Assembly: GCA_947302715.1 (NCBI GenBank)
Contig: CAMYVY010000007.1
Span: forward strand, 24,998 to 88,997
Reading direction: 5' to 3'
Source: an uncultured Clostridia bacterium
GTDB lineage: Bacteria; Bacillota; Clostridia; Peptostreptococcales; Anaerovoracaceae
Length of the DNA stretch: 64,000 nt
Shown here: in pieces, positions 56,036-64,000 of the stretch
How the letters are laid out: every line of letters starts with the position of its first letter
Numbering within the stretch: the first letter of the stretch is position 1
Made by a program: the position numbers and the translations under genes
The notes under the pieces: model-generated
The model's input: only the letters and a program-made list of their open reading frames with translations
Told to the model about the DNA's origin: nothing
Database searches by the model: none

Positions 56036-57355
56036 TTATCCGTTGGTTGCATCGCTGTCCGCATTATTGTTTCCCGACGTACTCATATTTATCGTGTTGG
56101 AAGAGGCAATCAAATTGGTTTGTATTCTTGCTGCAGCGCTTCCCATATCCGTCGCAGTTACCTCAATAGTATCGGGATTCGCACTCAATCCATATAAATC
56201 GATATCGCTGTTCAATCCGATACCAACTGTAGAGGTTCCTACGGATAATCCAAGAACATCGCAGGAAACCTTGATGGAATTCTTATTCACACGAGCAAGA
56301 ACATCAGTGCTATCCATTACAGATACAACCACTGTGCTTCCCGATGGCGCAGTGTATTCCATTCTGTTGCTTACACCGGTGAGCTCAATATCCGAAAGGT
56401 TATAAGTGAAAGTCTTGGTAGCAACAGGTGCCACGGTTAGCTGGGCCTTTAAATTCTCCGCTTCATTCGTATCGGACAAATTCACACCTTCGGGGAGCTC
56501 GAATTCCAAATCAATATCCCCGCTTTCCTGAATATTTGTAACGACGACCGGCTTCGCCTCTATTTGCTCGATGCGAGAAAGTATATCCGCTCTACCCACT
56601 ATCGCAACTTCCTCAGGAACTACAATCTTTCTCACCATACCATCCGAAGAATTGTCTACCAAATCAACGGATACAGGAACCTTCTTTGTCTCGGAAAGAA
56701 CAGACTTGACCGTCACGCTTTCCTGAGAAAGAACCACTCCCGAAACCACAGTTCCCTCCTTGTTTACCGGCTGGAGCTGGCAAATAATCTCTGTTGGATC
56801 CTCCCCTAAACGAGATGCATCCACATTTCCTCTAACGCTCGCAACTGTGTTCACCAAGGATTCCGCACCGCTTACAGTAATCTTCGGAGTAGCGATACTA
56901 ACAGTATCCCCTGCCTGTCCTTCATCAAAGGTTCCGGTATAGTTAATCGAAACATCGACTTGCTTTTGAACAAGGTCCTCAACTATGACGGTAGCCTTGC
57001 TCGCCGTGCGGGAGTTTACCCTTATTCCACTTGTACTGGTGGGAACCCGAACAACTATATTGAGTTCATTCTCACCCTTTGCTGCGGTTGCAAGATCAAC
57101 GGTTGCCGTAACATCATTTGCCGTGATATTGCTTACCAAGGATCTTGCTCCCGTAACTTCAACATCTATGCTGTCAAGGTTTACGCTGCTCACTGCAAGT
57201 CCGCGTTCATTCAGCTCAACCTCATGATTGAAGGTTAACGGAATATTGCTTACTTCTTGGGTTGTTGACGTTGTCTGCGTGCCTATGACAAAAGCCCATA
57301 AAAGAATGGCGATTATCAAGGAAGCTACTACTCTGAAGGTTTTACTGTTAAGCAT
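56036..57355 (-). CDS. cdaR: YbbR-domain regulator of CdaA
   Basis: A 439-residue protein: one N-terminal transmembrane helix (about 6-26; FRVVASLIIAILLWAFVI) and about four extracytoplasmic YbbR repeats (each about 80 residues, with VxVxG and TVxVxG-like strand patterns). Its adjacency and overlap with cdaA define it as CdaR, which modulates c-di-AMP synthesis from outside the membrane. The ATG 57355 has GGAGG 5 nt upstream and overlaps the cdaA stop by 8 bp; a frame open further to 57412 belongs to cdaA's coding part. Confidence 0.9.
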   Translation of the reverse strand: MLNSKTFRVVASLIIAILLWAFVIGTQTTSTTQEVSNIPLTFNHEVELNERGLAVSSVNLDSIDVEVTGARSLVSNITANDVTATVDLATAAKGENELNIVVRVPTSTSGIRVNSRTASKATVIVEDLVQKQVDVSINYTGTFDEGQAGDTVSIATPKITVSGAESLVNTVASVRGNVDASRLGEDPTEIICQLQPVNKEGTVVSGVVLSQESVTVKSVLSETKKVPVSVDLVDNSSDGMVRKIVVPEEVAIVGRADILSRIEQIEAKPVVVTNIQESGDIDLEFELPEGVNLSDTNEAENLKAQLTVAPVATKTFTYNLSDIELTGVSNRMEYTAPSGSTVVVSVMDSTDVLARVNKNSIKVSCDVLGLSVGTSTVGIGLNSDIDLYGLSANPDTIEVTATDMGSAAARIQTNLIASSNTINMSTSGNNNADSDATNG

Positions 57356-58226
57356 CTGAACCTCCAGTCTCGGCAGCGGAATCCCCCTTCGATTCCTTTT
57401 CCGTTTTGCCATTCTTCTTTAGAAAACTTAGGATTCCCTTGTCCTCGTTTTCCTCATCCAAATAGAGGGTGAGGAGAAGTTTTTCCAATGCCTTTGAATC
57501 CAAGAATCTGCTTATCTTGCCATCGCGCGCAACGGAAATGATTCCGTTTTCTTCACTCACGATAATCGCAACGGCATCGGAATTCTCGGTGATTCCGATA
57601 GCCGCCCTATGACGTGTTCCAAGTTCCTTGCCCAGGTCAATTCGAGCAGTCAGCGGAAGTACGCAGCCGGCAGCAAAGATCTTGTCGCCACGAACAATTG
57701 CCGCTCCGTCATGAAGCGGTGAACCTTTGTAGAATATGTTTCCAAGGAGTTCGGCACTCACATCTGCATTTAGTATGGTACCATTCTCCGCGATGTCTCC
57801 CAAAGAGACTTCTCTTTCGATAACTATCAAGGCGCCGGTTCTGCTTGATGAAAAAACATTTACGGCATCGACAAATGAATCGACAACCGATTTGGCTTGA
57901 TTCTTGTCGCCCATAAATCTGTCAGCCAAGAGACCCGTTCTTCCCATTCGTTCAAGTCCTCGCCTAAGCTCGGGCTGGAACAGGATTACAACTGCCAAAA
58001 TACCGACAGTCATCGCGTTCCTGAGAATCCAATTCAGAGTATTTAGATTCAGAAATCCGGATAACGCAAAAACCGCAACCAAAACCAAAACACCCTTCAC
58101 CAATTGCTGCGCCCTGCTATCCCTAATAAATCCAAGAATCTTGTAGACGATGAACGCAACAACCAAAATGTCTATGATGTCAAATATGGTAATGTTTGCG
58201 GTGATGTTTGCGAAAATATCCTTCAT
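57348..58226 (-). CDS. cdaA: Diadenylate cyclase CdaA
   Basis: A 292-residue c-di-AMP synthase: three N-terminal membrane helices (about 15-85) and a DAC domain (about 115-265) with the catalytic LHDGAAIVRGDKI (DGA) and LGTRHRAAIGIT (RHR) motifs. A short Lys/Glu-rich tail is at the C-terminus. The main, wall-linked diadenylate cyclase of Firmicutes, controlling osmolyte and K+ uptake. It starts 6 bp after the hpf stop, with no good ribosome-binding site, and overlaps cdaR by 8 bp, so the three genes appear translationally coupled. glmM, the usual third partner, is not adjacent. Confidence 0.96.
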   Translation of the reverse strand: MKDIFANITANITIFDIIDILVVAFIVYKILGFIRDSRAQQLVKGVLVLVAVFALSGFLNLNTLNWILRNAMTVGILAVVILFQPELRRGLERMGRTGLLADRFMGDKNQAKSVVDSFVDAVNVFSSSRTGALIVIEREVSLGDIAENGTILNADVSAELLGNIFYKGSPLHDGAAIVRGDKIFAAGCVLPLTARIDLGKELGTRHRAAIGITENSDAVAIIVSEENGIISVARDGKISRFLDSKALEKLLLTLYLDEENEDKGILSFLKKNGKTEKESKGDSAAETGGSDA

Positions 58227-58232
58227 CTGATT

Positions 58233-58766
58233 TTATTCGGCTGTTTCAAGCACCCCGTAGTTGTCGTCTTTTCTCTTATATACTACATTAACCTTATCGG
58301 TTTCCTCATCAAGAAATACGAAGAAGTCATGTCCGCTCATTTCCATCTCGAGAACAGCATCCTCTGCACTCATCGGCCTAAGTTCTACTTTCTTAGTTTT
58401 TACGACCTTTCCAACTTCTGCTTCCTCATTGCTTTCAGGTGATGGAATAGCTTCGAATCTAACGGATTTGTTATCTTGATACTTTCTCTGGAGCTTACCC
58501 TTGAACTTTGTCATTTGTCTGGAAAGCTTGTCAATGGCCTTGTCCAGGCCTTCATAAATATCGTCAGCCACCTGCTCTGTTCTAAACTGAGCTCCTTTAG
58601 CGTTAATGTTTACTTCTATTTTGTCCTTATTTCTCTCTTGGGATAAAACTACTTTTGCCTCAATATCTTCTGCAAAATACTTGTCTAATTTCTCTAATTT
58701 TTTCTCGATTGTGTCTTCGAGATGCTGATAAGTGTTGAAATTCTTTCCTGTTATTGTTGTCTTCAT
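58233..58766 (-). CDS. hpf: Ribosome hibernation promotion factor, long form
   Basis: A 177-residue HPF/RaiA protein. Residues 1-105 form the ribosome-binding HPF domain (ITGKNFNTYQHLEDTIEKKLEKLDKYF); after a linker the C-terminal dimerisation domain (about 120-177; RPMSAEDAVLEMEMSGHDFFVFLDEETDKVNVVYKRKD) makes the 100S dimer. AAGGAGG and the ATG at 58766 fit. It leads an hpf-cdaA-cdaR run. A raiA-type RNA lies directly upstream, in the known relative position. Confidence 0.96.
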   Translation of the reverse strand: MKTTITGKNFNTYQHLEDTIEKKLEKLDKYFAEDIEAKVVLSQERNKDKIEVNINAKGAQFRTEQVADDIYEGLDKAIDKLSRQMTKFKGKLQRKYQDNKSVRFEAIPSPESNEEAEVGKVVKTKKVELRPMSAEDAVLEMEMSGHDFFVFLDEETDKVNVVYKRKDDNYGVLETAE

Positions 58767-58835
58767 CAGCTGCCTCCTTATGGATTATATAAAATAATTA
58801 TTTGGGTATATCATAACATACATCAGTGCAAATTA

Positions 58836-59029
58836 AAAGACGCTATCGTGACTCTCCGGCTGACCTGGTCTTTGCCCCCACACTTGCCTGTACCGGATTT
58901 TCCGAGGACTTACTTCTAAGCTATGCCATGATCACCTGCGCAATTCTATCGCAGGCTTACGTGGATCCCTTTGCCCATAGCTGGCCTGGATTTTCAACCA
59001 CAGACCCGGAGAGTCGCGACAGCGTCTTT
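58836..59029 (-). ncRNA. raiA-type structured RNA upstream of hpf
   Basis: About 195 nt closed by a 24-nt stem: 58836-58859 pairs with 59006-59029 with one G-U and one C-A. The interior has conserved-looking single-stranded blocks such as GUUGAAAAUCC and GGUACAGGCAAG. Location between comFC (17 bp past its stop) and hpf (70 bp before its ATG), size and sequence style match the raiA motif RNA of Firmicutes and Actinobacteria, which is often found next to hpf/raiA and comFC. Strand is inferred from the neighbours. Function of the class is not settled. Confidence 0.8.
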
Positions 59030-59045
59030 AATTATTCTATCTTTT

Positions 59046-59867
59046 TTATCTTGCTGCAAACGCGAGCATTGTCACCTTTCCGATAAACCCTGCTTCTCTT
59101 AACGCTCGCGTGCATTCTCTGGCAGTGCTTCCCGTAGTAAAAAAGTCATCCACGATCAGCACATTCTTTTCTTTGATGTCCGCATATTTCGCTTCGCATT
59201 TTCTCAGCACTCTTGGATTCACTTCCATACTTCCATAAATGTTTGCATCTCTTTCCTCCGGGCCCAGCCCCTTCATCGGACGAGTCGCCCTTGATCTAAG
59301 AAGTATGTCAGTCATCGGAAGACGGAGTTCCTTGCTTAAATGCTTTGCTATGAGTTCCGCTTGATTATACCCTCTTTTGATTTCTCGGAACCTGTGAAGA
59401 GGAACCGGTACTATAATCATTTCAGGATCAAAGTCACCGCCGGCAAGAATTCTATCCTTCATTATTTCGGCAATTACCCGTGATATATACATGTGCCCGT
59501 CATATTTAAGTGCAAAGATTATGCTTCGTTCATAGATGCCGTACTTCGTGCATCTAATCATTCTAATCTCGTCTTCGACTTCATTTCCAAATCCGTCTAA
59601 GTGCTTCGTTTTGACTATCCTCGGTTCATCCAGATTCCATCGTATGTGCGTCATGCAATGATCGCATAAGCTGTACGACCTGGTCTTATCGATTAAATTC
59701 CCACAGCAAACACAGTAGATGCTGTCCGGAAAAAGAAAGTCCTGGACAGAATACTTTATCCTCTCCATGCGGTCTTGATATTTATCTTGATAAATTTCCT
59801 GATTTACGCCGTTCATCTCATTTTTGTCATTTTTATCATTTATCTCATTAATATATGGCAAATCCAT
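59046..59867 (-). CDS. ComFC-like phosphoribosyltransferase-domain protein
   Basis: A 273-residue protein with N-terminal Zn-binding Cys pairs (YCVCCGNLI and LCDHCMTH) and a C-terminal PRTase domain with IIVPVPLHRFREIKRGYNQAELIAKHLSKEL and the PRPP loop VLIVDDFFTTGSTARECTRAL. ComFC (GntX-like) proteins assist DNA uptake with ComFA. The first ~30 residues are Asn/Asp/Lys-rich. The start lies 1 bp after the recD2 stop without a visible ribosome-binding site. No comFA gene is adjacent; recD2 takes its place. Confidence 0.92.
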   Translation of the reverse strand: MDLPYINEINDKNDKNEMNGVNQEIYQDKYQDRMERIKYSVQDFLFPDSIYCVCCGNLIDKTRSYSLCDHCMTHIRWNLDEPRIVKTKHLDGFGNEVEDEIRMIRCTKYGIYERSIIFALKYDGHMYISRVIAEIMKDRILAGGDFDPEMIIVPVPLHRFREIKRGYNQAELIAKHLSKELRLPMTDILLRSRATRPMKGLGPEERDANIYGSMEVNPRVLRKCEAKYADIKEKNVLIVDDFFTTGSTARECTRALREAGFIGKVTMLAFAAR

Positions 59868-59868
59868 T

Positions 59869-62091
59869 TTACATTAGAAGTTCCGAAAGTCTAACTCTAA
59901 GTCCGGAATATCTCTTTTTGATTCTGTTGTTATCTACCATTGCATTTACAAATCGCTCCACGCCGCAGAGGACCACAGCCTTCTTTCCCCTTGTTACAGC
60001 CGTATAAAGGAGATTCCTGGTAGCAAGCATCGGGGGAACGAAGGCCACAGGCATAACAACTATCGGAAATTCACTCCCTTGACTCTTATGGACGGTTAGC
60101 GCATAGGCCAATTCCAATTCATCTAAATTTGTATTGTCATATTCGACAAACCGGTCTTCGTCATACACCACAGTAACCGTACCAAATTCATTGTCAACAT
60201 TTTCAACTATGCCAACATCTCCATTGAAGATTCCCTCACCCTCCGAAAAGTCTCTTCTCCTTCGCCATCCAATTTGATAATTGTTTCTTATCTGCATGAC
60301 CTTGTCGCCTTTTCTAAAGAGCTTATCTCCGTATCTCTTCTCCGGTTTTTCATCGGACGCCGGATTAAGGACATTTTGAAGAAGTGCATTCAGCGATACC
60401 GTTCCGAGGTCGCCCTTCCTTGTCGGTGTGAGAACCTGAATATCGCTTAACGGATCCTCAACACGGTAGTATTCCGGAAGTCTCTTTGATACAAGCTCGA
60501 TAAGCAGCTCGCGTATGGCGCTCTCCGAACGTCGCTCCATGAAGAAAAAGTCACCGTCTTGGACGTTTGAAATAGGGTACTCGCCATCGTTTATTCTATG
60601 CGCATTAACGACGATCATGCTCTCTTCGGCCTGTCTGAATATCTCGGTCAATCTTGTAACCGAAACGAATTCGCTCTCGATTATATCCCTTAACACATTG
60701 CCTGCACCAACAGATGGAAGCTGGTCACTATCACCAATAAGCACAAGTCTCGTCCCCGGTTTTATGGCGGTCGTAAGACCCTTCATCAAGAGCAAGTCTA
60801 TCATGGAGGCCTCATCAATTAGAACCACGTCATAATCCAGCGGCTTTTCCTCGTTCCGTCCAAATACCATGTCGCCTACTTCATCGTCATAATAGTATTC
60901 CAGGAGTCTATGTATCGTTTGGGCGAATCGTCCGCTTGTTTCCGTAATGCGCTTGGCCGCTCGTCCCGTCGGCGCAGCTATTGCTGTGGTAAATTCGCTC
61001 CTGTCAAAGATTCGCATGATGGCATCTATTATTGTCGTTTTTCCTGTACCGGGTCCACCCGTGATAACGGAGACACCGCTTCCAACCGAACTTATTATGG
61101 CCCGCTTCTGCTGCTCGGACAGCGTTATTCCTCGCTCCGATTCCGCCTGTCTAATCATATTGTCGATATCCGTTGTAAGTGGTTTGAGCCCCGCCTTCAT
61201 CAAGATATCCAAGTCCTTCACAACAGTTCTCTCGGCTATATAGTAAGGAAAGAGATAGCAGATTTCCTCTCCATCCAAAACGTCAATTTTTATATCCCCG
61301 TTCATAGCAGCAACAAGAATATTATCCATAACTATTTCCGTTTGAATTTCCAGAAGCTCCGCAGTTCGCTCCGTTAGTTCCGTCTTCGGTACATACGTGC
61401 TTCCGTCACTTGCGAAATATAGAAGAATGAATTTCAATCCACTCCTTACACGAAATTCGCTGTCTTTGGGAACACCCATCTTGGCGGCAATCTTGTCCGC
61501 CCTTACAAATCCAAACCCGGGCACTTCATCCACCAACCTATACGGGTTTTCCTCTATCAAGTCGATTGCAGAGCTACCGTATGCAGCATAAAGCTTCATT
61601 GCCTGATCGGCGTTAATTCCATAGTTTTGAAAAGCCAGCGACACTCTGGCGAATTCGCGATGGACTTCATATGATGCCGCAATCTTTGCCATGGTCTTTT
61701 CCCCGATTCCGGAAACCTCCATCAATCTCTCCGGACTTTCTTCCATGACCTTTAGTGCATCATCTCCGAATTTTGATATTATAGCTGCCGCAGTTGAGGG
61801 TCCGATACCCTTGATGATTCCGGAAGACAAAAAATCAAAAATCGCTTCCCTCCCGGTAGGTGTCACCTCTTCAAATTCCGTGAAACTGAATTGTTCCCCG
61901 TATGTTGGGTGATTTTTAAACATTCCTACCAGTTTGAAATGCGATCCTTTTGATACCCTTGGAAGATTACCAACCACAGTAAAAAACTCACCGCTGTCCG
62001 AAGAATCTCTTGATTCCATTACAGCAACGGTGTAACCGTTTTCCACGTTGCGAAATATTATTTCAACGATGGTTCCAATCTTTTCTTCCAT
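59869..62091 (-). CDS. recD2: SF1B helicase RecD2
   Basis: A 740-residue 5'-3' DNA helicase without RecBC partners. An N-terminal OB-like/HhH region (GIIKGIGPSTAAAIISKFGDDALKVMEE, SGIGEKTMAKIA) precedes the helicase core: Walker A GGPGTGKTTIID, Walker B VLIDEASMID, motif III LIGDSDQLPSVGAG, and the late YALTVHKSQGSEF and YTAVTRGKKAVVL. Involved in DNA repair and replication-fork maintenance. The ribosome-binding site is poor (AGAAAGAAG). Co-directional with yhaM (27 bp) and comFC (1 bp). Confidence 0.97.
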   Translation of the reverse strand: MEEKIGTIVEIIFRNVENGYTVAVMESRDSSDSGEFFTVVGNLPRVSKGSHFKLVGMFKNHPTYGEQFSFTEFEEVTPTGREAIFDFLSSGIIKGIGPSTAAAIISKFGDDALKVMEESPERLMEVSGIGEKTMAKIAASYEVHREFARVSLAFQNYGINADQAMKLYAAYGSSAIDLIEENPYRLVDEVPGFGFVRADKIAAKMGVPKDSEFRVRSGLKFILLYFASDGSTYVPKTELTERTAELLEIQTEIVMDNILVAAMNGDIKIDVLDGEEICYLFPYYIAERTVVKDLDILMKAGLKPLTTDIDNMIRQAESERGITLSEQQKRAIISSVGSGVSVITGGPGTGKTTIIDAIMRIFDRSEFTTAIAAPTGRAAKRITETSGRFAQTIHRLLEYYYDDEVGDMVFGRNEEKPLDYDVVLIDEASMIDLLLMKGLTTAIKPGTRLVLIGDSDQLPSVGAGNVLRDIIESEFVSVTRLTEIFRQAEESMIVVNAHRINDGEYPISNVQDGDFFFMERRSESAIRELLIELVSKRLPEYYRVEDPLSDIQVLTPTRKGDLGTVSLNALLQNVLNPASDEKPEKRYGDKLFRKGDKVMQIRNNYQIGWRRRRDFSEGEGIFNGDVGIVENVDNEFGTVTVVYDEDRFVEYDNTNLDELELAYALTVHKSQGSEFPIVVMPVAFVPPMLATRNLLYTAVTRGKKAVVLCGVERFVNAMVDNNRIKKRYSGLRVRLSELLM

Positions 62092-62117
62092 CGAGTTGTT
62101 TCTTCTTTCTAAGACGT

Positions 62118-63086
62118 TTAGAACGTCGGTTTATAGATTCTCCTGTTATCCAATGTCCATATTCTGTCTGAGAAGGCGCCAGGCTCCAGGCCGTGAACCG
62201 CTTCCTCCATGTCGAACATTCTTGCGTCCATAATGTCCAAATAATGAAGCATCTCCGCCTCCGGGAACATAGGCTTCTTGGGACTTCCGAATTCCGGTTC
62301 GTAGTGATGAGAAATAACCATATGCTGAAGCATCATTATCTTTTCATCGCTGATGCCAAGCTCTCTTCCAAGTTCTTGGATCATAGCTGCGCCCTGAACC
62401 AAGTGCCCTAAGAGTTGTCCGACTGCGGAATAACCCGTAGCTGCGCCGTTTTCTTTAGCATCTATTTCGTTGAGCTTCTCCATATCGTGAATAATAACAC
62501 CTGTAAGAACAAGGTCCTTGTTTAAAAATTTATAAACGGAGCAAAGCGCTTCACCGCTCATAAGCATTCTCTTTATATGCCAAAGGAGACCACCATATTC
62601 CGCATGGTGATTCTTTGTTGCTGCAGGATAATACATGAGGCGTTCCATATTTCGCTGAAGCAATGTGACGGTAATGTTTTTGAAATCCGAATCCGAAATC
62701 GAATTCGCTACGTTCATTATGTAATCAAACATCTCGTCGGATGGTTCAGGTGCCGCCTTGATGTAATCGCCCTGTTCCAAACCATCTGCCGGTGTGGACT
62801 TTCTTATCTTCAGAACTCTAAGCTGCGTCTGTCCCTGCCAGTCGGAAACCTGCGCTTTAATCTTGATGATGTCGCCCTCTTTTATTGCGGAAAGGCCAGG
62901 CTTTTCCTCCTCGGTAACATCCCATTTCTTGCCGTTCACATCACCTGTTTTATCACTAAGAGTAAAATCTACATATTCTTTTTTCCTTGAATCAACCTTT
63001 AAGGCAGCTGCCTTCACCATAAAAAATGATATTATTTCATCCTTCCCTTTAAGGTCCTCAACAAATATTTCCTTAGGATTAGCCAT
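62118..63086 (-). CDS. yhaM: 3'-5' exoribonuclease YhaM family
   Basis: A 322-residue nuclease: N-terminal OB fold (about 15-90, GDIIKIKAQVSDWQGQTQLRV) and an HD phosphohydrolase domain (about 160-320) with HHAEYGGLLWHIKRM, the IIHDMEKLNE HD pair and ISHHYEPEFG. YhaM family proteins trim RNA and DNA 3' ends. GGAGAG 5 nt before the ATG. First of the yhaM-recD2-comFC run. Confidence 0.93.
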   Translation of the reverse strand: MANPKEIFVEDLKGKDEIISFFMVKAAALKVDSRKKEYVDFTLSDKTGDVNGKKWDVTEEEKPGLSAIKEGDIIKIKAQVSDWQGQTQLRVLKIRKSTPADGLEQGDYIKAAPEPSDEMFDYIMNVANSISDSDFKNITVTLLQRNMERLMYYPAATKNHHAEYGGLLWHIKRMLMSGEALCSVYKFLNKDLVLTGVIIHDMEKLNEIDAKENGAATGYSAVGQLLGHLVQGAAMIQELGRELGISDEKIMMLQHMVISHHYEPEFGSPKKPMFPEAEMLHYLDIMDARMFDMEEAVHGLEPGAFSDRIWTLDNRRIYKPTF

Positions 63087-63157
63087 CTATTCTCTCCACT
63101 CTATATTCTTATGTTCCTCAGTTATCATGTTAATCTGTCGATCACCTAATTCCACGA

Positions 63158-63871
63158 TTAGTCATTCAACTTCTCGACTTTGTATCCGATTCCCCATACC
63201 ACCTTTAAATACTTTGGATTCTTGGGATTAATCTCTATTTTTTCGCGAATTCTTCGGATATGAACAGCGACCGTATTTTCCGGATTAAACGCCGGTTCGT
63301 TCCATACGTTTTCATATATTTGGTCAATCGAAAAAACCTTGCCTGCATTTTGAGTGAGCAGCTTCAATATTCCAAACTCCGTCGGCGTCACAGTAACAAG
63401 TTCACCATCAACAGTCACCGTCTTCTCGCTGTCATCAATTACAAGACCTCCGCTCTTATATATATTATCATTATCCTGATTTCCCAAACTCCCGAGGCTT
63501 GTATAGCGTCTAAGCTGAGATTTAACTCTTGCCACAAGCTCTAATGGATTGAACGGCTTGGTAATGTAATCGTCCGCACCAACATTAAGACCTGTAATCT
63601 TATCGTAATCCTCACTTTTAGCCGATAGCATTACAATAGGAATGTTTTTCTCCTTTCGAATTTGCATGGTGGCCTGTATACCATCCATCTTCGGCATCAT
63701 CACATCCATTATAATGAGGTGTATATCGTTTTCTTTTACAATTTTAAGGGCTTCCAAACCATCAAAAGCTTTGAAAATCCTATAGCCTTCGTTTCTCAGA
63801 TATATTTCAACTGCACCTGCAATTTCCTTGTCATCATCACAGACCAGAATATTGTAGTTAGTGTCTCCCAT
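63158..63871 (-). CDS. OmpR/PhoB-family response regulator
   Basis: A 237-residue regulator: receiver domain (1-120) with acidic pocket CDDD, phosphorylated Asp in IIMDVMMPKMDG, Thr/Ser switch in VMLSAKSED and KPF in ITKPFNPLELV; winged-helix DNA-binding domain (about 140-235; GILKLLTQNAGKVFSIDQIYENVWNE, VAVHIRRIREKIE). The pattern is VanR/PhoP-like. No histidine kinase gene lies downstream in the window; one could be beyond the right edge. GGAGA site precedes the ATG. It is the only two-component regulator here, and CTTAAG repeats before the wall-hydrolase genes are possible targets (inference). Confidence 0.93.
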   Translation of the reverse strand: MGDTNYNILVCDDDKEIAGAVEIYLRNEGYRIFKAFDGLEALKIVKENDIHLIIMDVMMPKMDGIQATMQIRKEKNIPIVMLSAKSEDYDKITGLNVGADDYITKPFNPLELVARVKSQLRRYTSLGSLGNQDNDNIYKSGGLVIDDSEKTVTVDGELVTVTPTEFGILKLLTQNAGKVFSIDQIYENVWNEPAFNPENTVAVHIRRIREKIEINPKNPKYLKVVWGIGYKVEKLND

Positions 63872-63904
63872 GCGATGTCTCCTTTAATCCTCAACCTTTC
63901 TTTT

Positions 63905-63933
63905 AATATACCACATTCCCCATATACTGTAAA
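63905..63933 (-). promoter_or_regulatory. Sigma-A promoter of the response regulator gene
   Basis: Minus strand TTTACA (63928-63933), 17 nt, TATATT (63905-63910), 34 bp before the ATG. Confidence 0.75.
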
Positions 63934-64000
63934 TTACGCATTTTTGGTTACTTGAATAAGTAAAATCTACTTTGTACAGGTAACGTCTGCAGAAAATACA

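Overview
The window reads as a chromosomal segment of a low-to-mid GC Gram-positive anaerobe of the class Clostridia. Evidence: the HrcA/CIRCE heat-shock operon hrcA-grpE-dnaK-dnaJ-prmA, long-form HPF, CdaA/CdaR, RecD2, YhaM, strong AGGAGG ribosome-binding sites, sigma-A type promoters, CWB2 cell-wall-anchored proteins, and a raiA-type structured RNA next to hpf. The FHA/RodA/PbpA arrangement and the CWB2 proteins would fit the Eubacterium/Mogibacterium (Family XIII) neighbourhood, but that placement is inference. No phage, IS element, CRISPR array or rRNA operon was seen. One tRNA gene (Val, CAC) is present.

Layout. 1-8.4 kb: truncated glycosyltransferase, gpsA and three secreted CWB2 proteins (CAP/leucine-rich, glucosaminidase-like, beta-helix). 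8.4-15.3 kb: heat-shock operon under a perfect CIRCE, ending in a prmA with in-frame minisatellites, followed by a 95-bp intergenic tandem repeat. 15.4-24.1 kb: glpK, a COG2509-type flavoprotein, a membrane protein, hemW, lepA, a lipoprotein and metY. 24.3-27.5 kb: a 3D-domain protein, a sortase-like secreted protein and a 1.3-kb AT-rich non-coding tract full of repeats and dyads. 27.6-33.8 kb: pbpA-like PBP, an FHA-RodA/FtsW fusion, fabG-like SDR, gap, ahcY. 34-38.4 kb: M18 aminopeptidase, YwaF-like protein, urea transporter, and mgtC with a leader ORF. 38.5-41.7 kb: tRNA-Val and a fumarate reductase/succinate dehydrogenase operon. 41.8-50.7 kb: DUF1292, uvrC, a D,D-carboxypeptidase, serA, M23 and NlpC/P60 hydrolases, rdgB. 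50.8-55.1 kb: AEC transporter, a putative novel ~375-nt RNA, a MetA-aspartokinase fusion, rpsT. 55.2-63.9 kb: nadE, hpf-cdaA-cdaR, raiA RNA, comFC, recD2, yhaM and a response regulator.

Themes. Cell-envelope biology dominates: glycan synthesis (RodA/PBP), trimming (DacA), hydrolysis (M23, NlpC/P60, 3D, glucosaminidase), surface display (CWB2) and c-di-AMP signalling. Methionine/SAM metabolism is represented by MetA-AK, MetY and AhcY. Redox and carbon metabolism are represented by GlpK, GpsA, Gap and fumarate reductase.

Most interesting items: an unassigned promoter-to-terminator structured RNA (51.77-52.15 kb); a 75-bp periodic array of dyads in the 26.3-27.5 kb desert; a 45-bp inverted repeat joining the 3' ends of serA and the M23 gene; the raiA RNA; the MetA-aspartokinase and FHA-RodA fusions; and in-frame minisatellites inside housekeeping genes. 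All calls rest on reading the sequence; no database search was possible.
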